This document shows, piece by piece, positions 59,701 to 64,000 of a stretch of DNA of 64,000 nucleotides. This stretch comes from Oscheius sp. JU75 (taxonomy: Eukaryota > Nematoda > Chromadorea > Rhabditida > Rhabditidae), in assembly GCA_037178855.1 (NCBI GenBank), contig JASJZC010000006.1, positions 3,534,001 to 3,598,000 on the forward strand, written 5' to 3'. How positions within the stretch are numbered: the stretch's first letter is position 1; every line of letters begins with the position of its first letter. A program made the position numbers and the translations under genes. The notes below the pieces were generated by a model. That model searched no databases and was not told where the DNA came from. It saw nothing but the letters and a program-made list of their open reading frames with translations.

Positions 59701-61257
59701 TTTCGGACGAGACAAAATGGAAGCCTCAGCTTCAGGAGCTCTCTAAAATGCCGCCCTTCTGTCGATTGATAGCCGGCTGCAACATGCTCAGTCATCTCGG
59801 ACATACTGTCCTGGGAATGAACACTGTCCAGCTGTACATGAAGGTCCCCGGTTCGAGAACCCCAGCTCATCAGGAGAACAACTGCTTCGCCTCGATCAAC
59901 ATCAATATCGGGCCAGGAGACTGCGAGTGGTTCGGAGTCCCTAATGAGTACTGGGGACAGATCAACACGATGTGTAAGAAGCGGAATATTGACTTCCTCA
60001 AGGGATCCTATTGGCCCAATGTGGAGGATCTACTCGATGAGGGCATCCCCGTCTACAGATTCACCCAGAAAGCCGGCGATTTAGTCTGGGTTGGAGGTGG
60101 ATGTGTCCACTGGGTACAGGCTACAGGCTGGTGCAACAACATTGCCTGGAACGTCGGTCCCATCACCTATCAACAACTGTCTCTGAGTGTGAGCAGCTAC
60201 GAATGGAACAAGCTTCAGGGCTACAAGAGTCTCGTCCCGATACAGCATCTCTGTTGGCAATTGGCCAAAAATGTTCGATTCACCAATCAGAAGGTCTTTA
60301 CACTCGTGAGAGGAGTTCTCATCCGCTCCCTGGCCTTCTGTAAGATGGTTTCGGACTGGGCTTTGGCACAGGGCAAACAACTGAAGAGTCAGCCGAGGCA
60401 GAAGAATGAAATCACCCACTACTGCACGTTGTGTGAGGTGAGTAACTGTTATTTTCAATAGTGAGGGTCAGGTTTTCATACTGACTTGTTTGTTCTACAG
60501 ACTGCTTTATCAAAATTTAAGAGAAAGCACGGGTGAGGCAACGAAGAGCTTAACTTTTTAGAGACAGACAGTTTCTAACTTAGTAAGTCTGCTTGAACCT
60601 ACACGCTGTAGTCAAACTTGTTCCTCGACCAAGATTTCCAGTTGGTGCGCAATGTCCAAGGGTTTTCGAATCACTAGCTAGCGTTCAATACGAGGATGTT
60701 CGGATGAGAAAAACATGGGCAGACGGTACAGGTGAGAGAAATGAATTTCAGTCTAGGAAAGCCTTGAAGGAGAGATAGACAGACTCCAGTAGGTCTAACT
60801 GAAATCCATATTGGTAGCCAAATCTGTTTCAAGTTGGTGCGCAGTCGAATGATATCGATCGCTCGAGTCACTAGCTCGGTTAGTTAGAAACAGTAAGAAA
60901 TAACATATTGACTAGAAGTCGATATGGCCGAACCCCCAAAAGTGCAGAGAAAGTAACTCACCGACCGGTAGTCATCGCGTTTTGGTGTGGACTGACTGGC
61001 GGTCATATGGGGACGGGCTATGAGAGGCTGTTAGTCATCTCAAAATCAATAAACCCTATTTTCAGATCGAGGTGTTCAACGTGCTGTTTGTCAAGGAGAA
61101 GGACGGCAAGTTCCCCGTCTTCTGTGTCTACTGTACTCGTCGTTCGGGCCTCACTAAGGACTACATCGTGCTTCAGCAGATTCCCTTAAATGACTTGAAA
61201 AAGATCTTCGACGAGATGCAGATGAACCACATTCCGAAGGCAGCTCTCGTCTGTTAG
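50733..61257 (+). CDS. utx-1: UTX/KDM6-type histone H3K27 demethylase, 1140 residues
   Basis: Nineteen exons: 50733-50756, 50798-50850, 50888-50969, 51031-51114, 51334-51497, 51537-51657, 51700-51840, 51882-51966, 52427-52599, 52635-52887, 55279-55378, 56357-56435, 58140-58352, 58391-58629, 58669-58917, 58956-59073, 59345-59516, 59557-60437 and 61066-61257. TPR repeats occupy about residues 60-400 (for example [17 protein letters not shown]). After a disordered linker comes [20 protein letters not shown], the JmjC domain and a C-terminal zinc domain (CTLC...CVYC). Iron ligands are H888, E890 and H968; the 80-residue gap equals that of human UTX (H1146 to H1226). It should remove methyl groups from H3K27 in the nucleus as part of an MLL3/4-type complex. 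Intron 10 (2.4 kb) carries a Helitron-like copy. A small exon may be missing in the 56436-58139 gap. Confidence 0.95.
52050..52130. repeat. Palindromic hairpin family, copy 7 (in UTX intron 8)
   Basis: A perfect inverted repeat of 18-nt arms (gttctacaaatttgtaag at 52066-52083 and its complement at 52094-52111) with a 10-nt loop, in the family's usual context (ttttcaacttgggat ... gaaacggaaaaa). Confidence 0.8.
53006..53250 (+). repeat. Helitron-like dispersed repeat, copy B (in UTX intron 10)
   Basis: Nearly identical to copy A at 2921-3168, differing by small gaps and by expansion of the internal GGAC run (53195-53223). Hairpin agctgcc-gat-ggcagct at 53020-53036; other end gcgctttagtaaagaaaga. 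Same orientation as UTX. Confidence 0.8.
55666..55746. repeat. Palindromic hairpin family, copy 8 (in UTX intron 11)
   Basis: Starts atttttgagcttggcaatg, core gttctggaaaccttttgtg, then ctataaatttttagaagacat and cgacactggaaac. It is the most diverged copy. Confidence 0.45.
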
Positions 61258-62802
61258 CCCCCCTCGTTATTATAGGTTTTCCCTCCTCTTTTAGGTCAAT
61301 CCAGTGCCACTGATTCTTTCTCACTGATATCAAACCTCATTTTGACCTCTCTTTCCCCCGTCTCACTGCCATCATCAGTCTGTTGTTCCTCAATTTCATC
61401 TCAATTCCATGCGGGTATCTTGACCAATTCAAGCGTTCTTCAGGCCTCACCCCTTCTATCTCGACTGTCTGCGTAGGATCTCAACCAGCTCCAGCCCAAA
61501 AATATTTATTGATCTTCTAGGTTCCCTACTAACTTATTATCAAAAGAAGTATAAACTGTACATACGCGTGACTAATAATAAAAATAACAAGTTACTTCTC
61601 GTTATTGATAGGCTTGTGAGAGAACATGGGGCAGTTCGCATTAGTTAGGTACTTTGGGGCAATAACAGACGGTTTTGGTAGTTTACTGTAACTCATGGAA
61701 AAAGAACTGAGCTGATGCTGTCCAGCTGTAGCCATCACTTGAGCTATCGTCTTACATATGCTGCACTCGTCCATTATCCAATGTTCGGGATCCATGGTAC
61801 TCATTTCAGGCCGTCCACCAAAAATATCAATCTATGAGGAGAATAGCCGTTTTGTCAGTGACCTCAAACAGCCTCTGGCTCGATCCATGACACGCTATTG
61901 ACCTTTCTAGAGTTTGCATTCGACCTCGTGTAGCACCAGTTCGGGATCGAGAAACAAAAGAGTTTACAAGAGAGGCCAGACCGCTGGCTGCTGCTTTCAA
62001 AAACTACAAACATGGGCCGCTTGGAAAAGACGTATTAAAAGCTGGACGGGCAACTTGTTTTAAAATTTCCCCTTCCCATTTTTCCCGTTTCAAGACACCA
62101 CCCTCAGTCTCTAATACCCGATTTTCAAAAGCCCGAATTGGCTCTCAAGCTAGAGCCTGAGAGAGTGTTCAGATCTGGGTTGCTCGGCTACTCCAGATCC
62201 TAGTCTCGAAACGAAAGAAAGGGAGTGAGGGAGTTCGTGCAAAAGAGTTGGTTTGAATAAACGAAACGAAAGGATGGGGCGAGAGAGGCAGCGCGAAGCA
62301 ACTTGTCCTGCCAGGAGTTATCTTTGATATGCCAAGTTTTTCGAACTTTGTGTTAAGTTCAAATTCCGCCTTCTGTACTTGATTGAAGCAGTCTCTCTGC
62401 TATAAATGGATGAGCATCAACGGGGATTTCGGGTATAGTCAATCGGATTCGCTAGCTTTGACTCCAATACGGACAGAGATTTCGTTACAAGACCCTTGTG
62501 CAGTTGATAAGCGGTTCAAGCTGTCAAAAGCAGTCAGATACTTTGAGGTGACTTATCAAGGGCTCGGAGCCCATTCAAACCTTAATCAGTCCCTTCCAAT
62601 TTCTGGCTAATGTCCTTTCAGGCTGCTGACCGCCGGCACGTGTATTGTGTGTCTGGCGACGGCTTCTCCTGTTGCCAGGAGACGCACTTGAGAGAGCTCT
62701 GGAACGCCGCCCACAGGACTTCGACCTCTCCTTGCCTATACGATGTTTTTCCTCTCCCCTTTCCTAAGCATAGAACCAAAAACAATTATTTTCAGGTGAG
62801 CA
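61258..62802. other. Intergenic stretch between UTX and the zinc-finger gene
   Basis: Holds the UTX 3' region (TAATAATAAAAATAAC near 61573-61590 may include its poly(A) signal) and the upstream region of the next gene. An open frame at 62612-62802 is bounded by acceptor-like sites and may be a 5' exon, but shows no domain. Confidence 0.5.
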
Positions 62803-64000
62803 ATGGAGACACCCGACGAGCCAACATACGGATGCAAAGTCTGTGGCAGAAAGTTTGTAAAGTCCTCTTTGGTAAGTAGATCCACTTCCTATTTCCGTCC
62901 GGGAAACATGTTTACAACAGAAAAAAAATTACGATCTCATTCAGGTGAAGCACGAGCCCGTGTGCAAGAAGCTAACAAATCTACAAAGGAAGCCTTTCGA
63001 CTCGGGTAAACAGCGAGCGGCCGGCAGTGATGTCCCCTATTCCGATATCAAGAAGGCTGCCAAGGAGAAGGAGAAGGTGGCCTTGAGAAGAATAACAAGG
63101 AAGAATAGTTCTAGGTTGGAGGTAGTTTTCCCAGGCCTCAAACTCATTGGAGACAGCGGCACGAGAACTTTATCGATGCCGTCTCTTCGTCGAAGAAGGT
63201 CAGTGAAATTGCCAAAGGAGAGGTAGAGCTTTTCCTACTGTCTCAGAATATGATACCCTGATATCTGATGTTCTCACATATTTTAAATGGTCTTGTTTTC
63301 TACCGAACCAAAGCAAACTTCATATGGTAACAAAAGTGGTTGCAAGCAAAAAGAAAACATTAACAGGGAGTTGCTTAGGAATATTCCAGAAGGATGAAAT
63401 AGCTCAATGTTCGCTGGTGAAAGGATAGAAGAACTGTAAAACTCTGCAAACTGGGAGAAGACTTTGAAACAGGGATACAAGAGCACGAAACTTAGTTTCC
63501 CCATATTTTCTACAAAGCTTGAGACGAATTATGCCGTTTGAAGTTTTGCAAGACTTTTCTGACTTTTTCCAAACTTCTTACAATGGAAATGGGCTGGGCT
63601 GCTGGTTTCTTTCGTCAATATAATCAATTTACTCATCAGAGCAGTTAGCAGAAAGGTTTAGCTGACTGTCAGAAATTGTTGTACTTACAGTAACTTCGGA
63701 AGTCGGAAATAGATAGACATAGATACACTAACAATGCTCTCCACTAACCATGTGCCCTTTTCCGACTCAGCAGCTTCATTTCAGGTAGACTACGCCATCA
63801 AGACTGGTGCTCCACTTCCTCCTCCACCACGGACTGCCGTTCCCAGTGGTCAGTCTTCTTTCTCTCCCCTTTGAATCCATCGCGCTAGTTAGGATTAGAC
63901 TCGACCAAACACTTTGAGCAATCTTACAGACTACGATATTCCGAATTGGTCAGACCACGAAGAGAACATAGCGCCGTCCACTAGTTCAAAGCCTTTAGAC
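62803..64000 (+). CDS. C2HC zinc-finger protein of the ZC2HC1 family, 5' part
   Basis: Exons: 62803-62871, 62945 to about 63114, about 63135-63222, 63785-63848 and 63930 to the edge. The start METPDEPTYGCKVCGRKFVK gives the first zinc finger (C-x2-C, then H and C in VKHEPVCKKL across the first intron). Then come a Lys-rich helix, the HWRQRHENFIDAV block and a proline run (GAPLPPPPR), the order seen in ZC2HC1 proteins, which usually have a second finger after it (beyond the window). Their function is poorly known. The frame shifts between 63114 and 63135; the only phase-correct splice would remove just 20 nt, so either a very small intron, another splice or a base error is present. The ATG is 7 nt after attattttcag. 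Confidence 0.8.

Noticed and set aside
1-64000. CRISPR arrays, bacterial operons, rRNA genes
   Set aside because: None seen; the sequence is intron-rich animal DNA.

Overview
This is eukaryotic, animal DNA and most likely from a nematode. Three things point that way. Most introns are 35-60 nt with consensus ends GTRAG...YYCAG. Eight start codons sit 0-7 nt downstream of a 3' splice-site-like CAG, as expected if messages receive a spliced leader. Two cistrons on the same strand are only 69 nt apart, as in a nematode operon. The repeats (ACTGTAGC-rich stretches, a TTAGGC-containing hairpin) fit but do not prove it. I could not assign genus or species.

Left part (1-23 kb). A minus-strand gene of unknown function leaves the left edge (1-208). 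A tiny two-exon minus-strand gene (4558-5392) encodes a predicted 57-residue secreted peptide. A 17-exon SLC15/POT-type transporter of 699 residues (5898-8972) is followed 69 nt later by a nine-exon gene (9042-11192) for a secreted protein with three cysteine modules of Ly6/three-finger type. On the minus strand, 12472-16879 is a 12-exon BTB-BACK-kelch protein closest to IVNS1ABP. Two coiled-coil loci lie head to head at 21.4-22.9 kb.

Middle (23-41 kb). This stretch has no recognisable gene. It holds several hairpin repeats, simple repeats and two short exon-like segments that are in phase with the receptor gene downstream.

Right part (41-64 kb). In order: a neuropeptide Y/F-like GPCR (41429-45865, plus); ECT2, the cytokinesis RhoGEF (46299-50035, minus, 14 exons, 941 residues); UTX/KDM6, the H3K27 demethylase (50733-61257, plus, 19 exons, 1140 residues, all catalytic residues present), divergent from ECT2 across about 0.7 kb; and the 5' part of a C2HC zinc-finger gene of the ZC2HC1 family running off the right edge (62803-64000).

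Two repeat families are visible without a database: a roughly 240-bp Helitron-like element with a conserved terminal hairpin (four copies and a fragment), and a roughly 85-bp palindromic hairpin element (eight copies). The recognised genes are functionally unrelated housekeeping, signalling and chromatin genes; only the transporter/cysteine-module pair looks co-transcribed. Exon models were built by hand by matching reading phase across splice sites, so individual junctions may be off although totals agree with family lengths.
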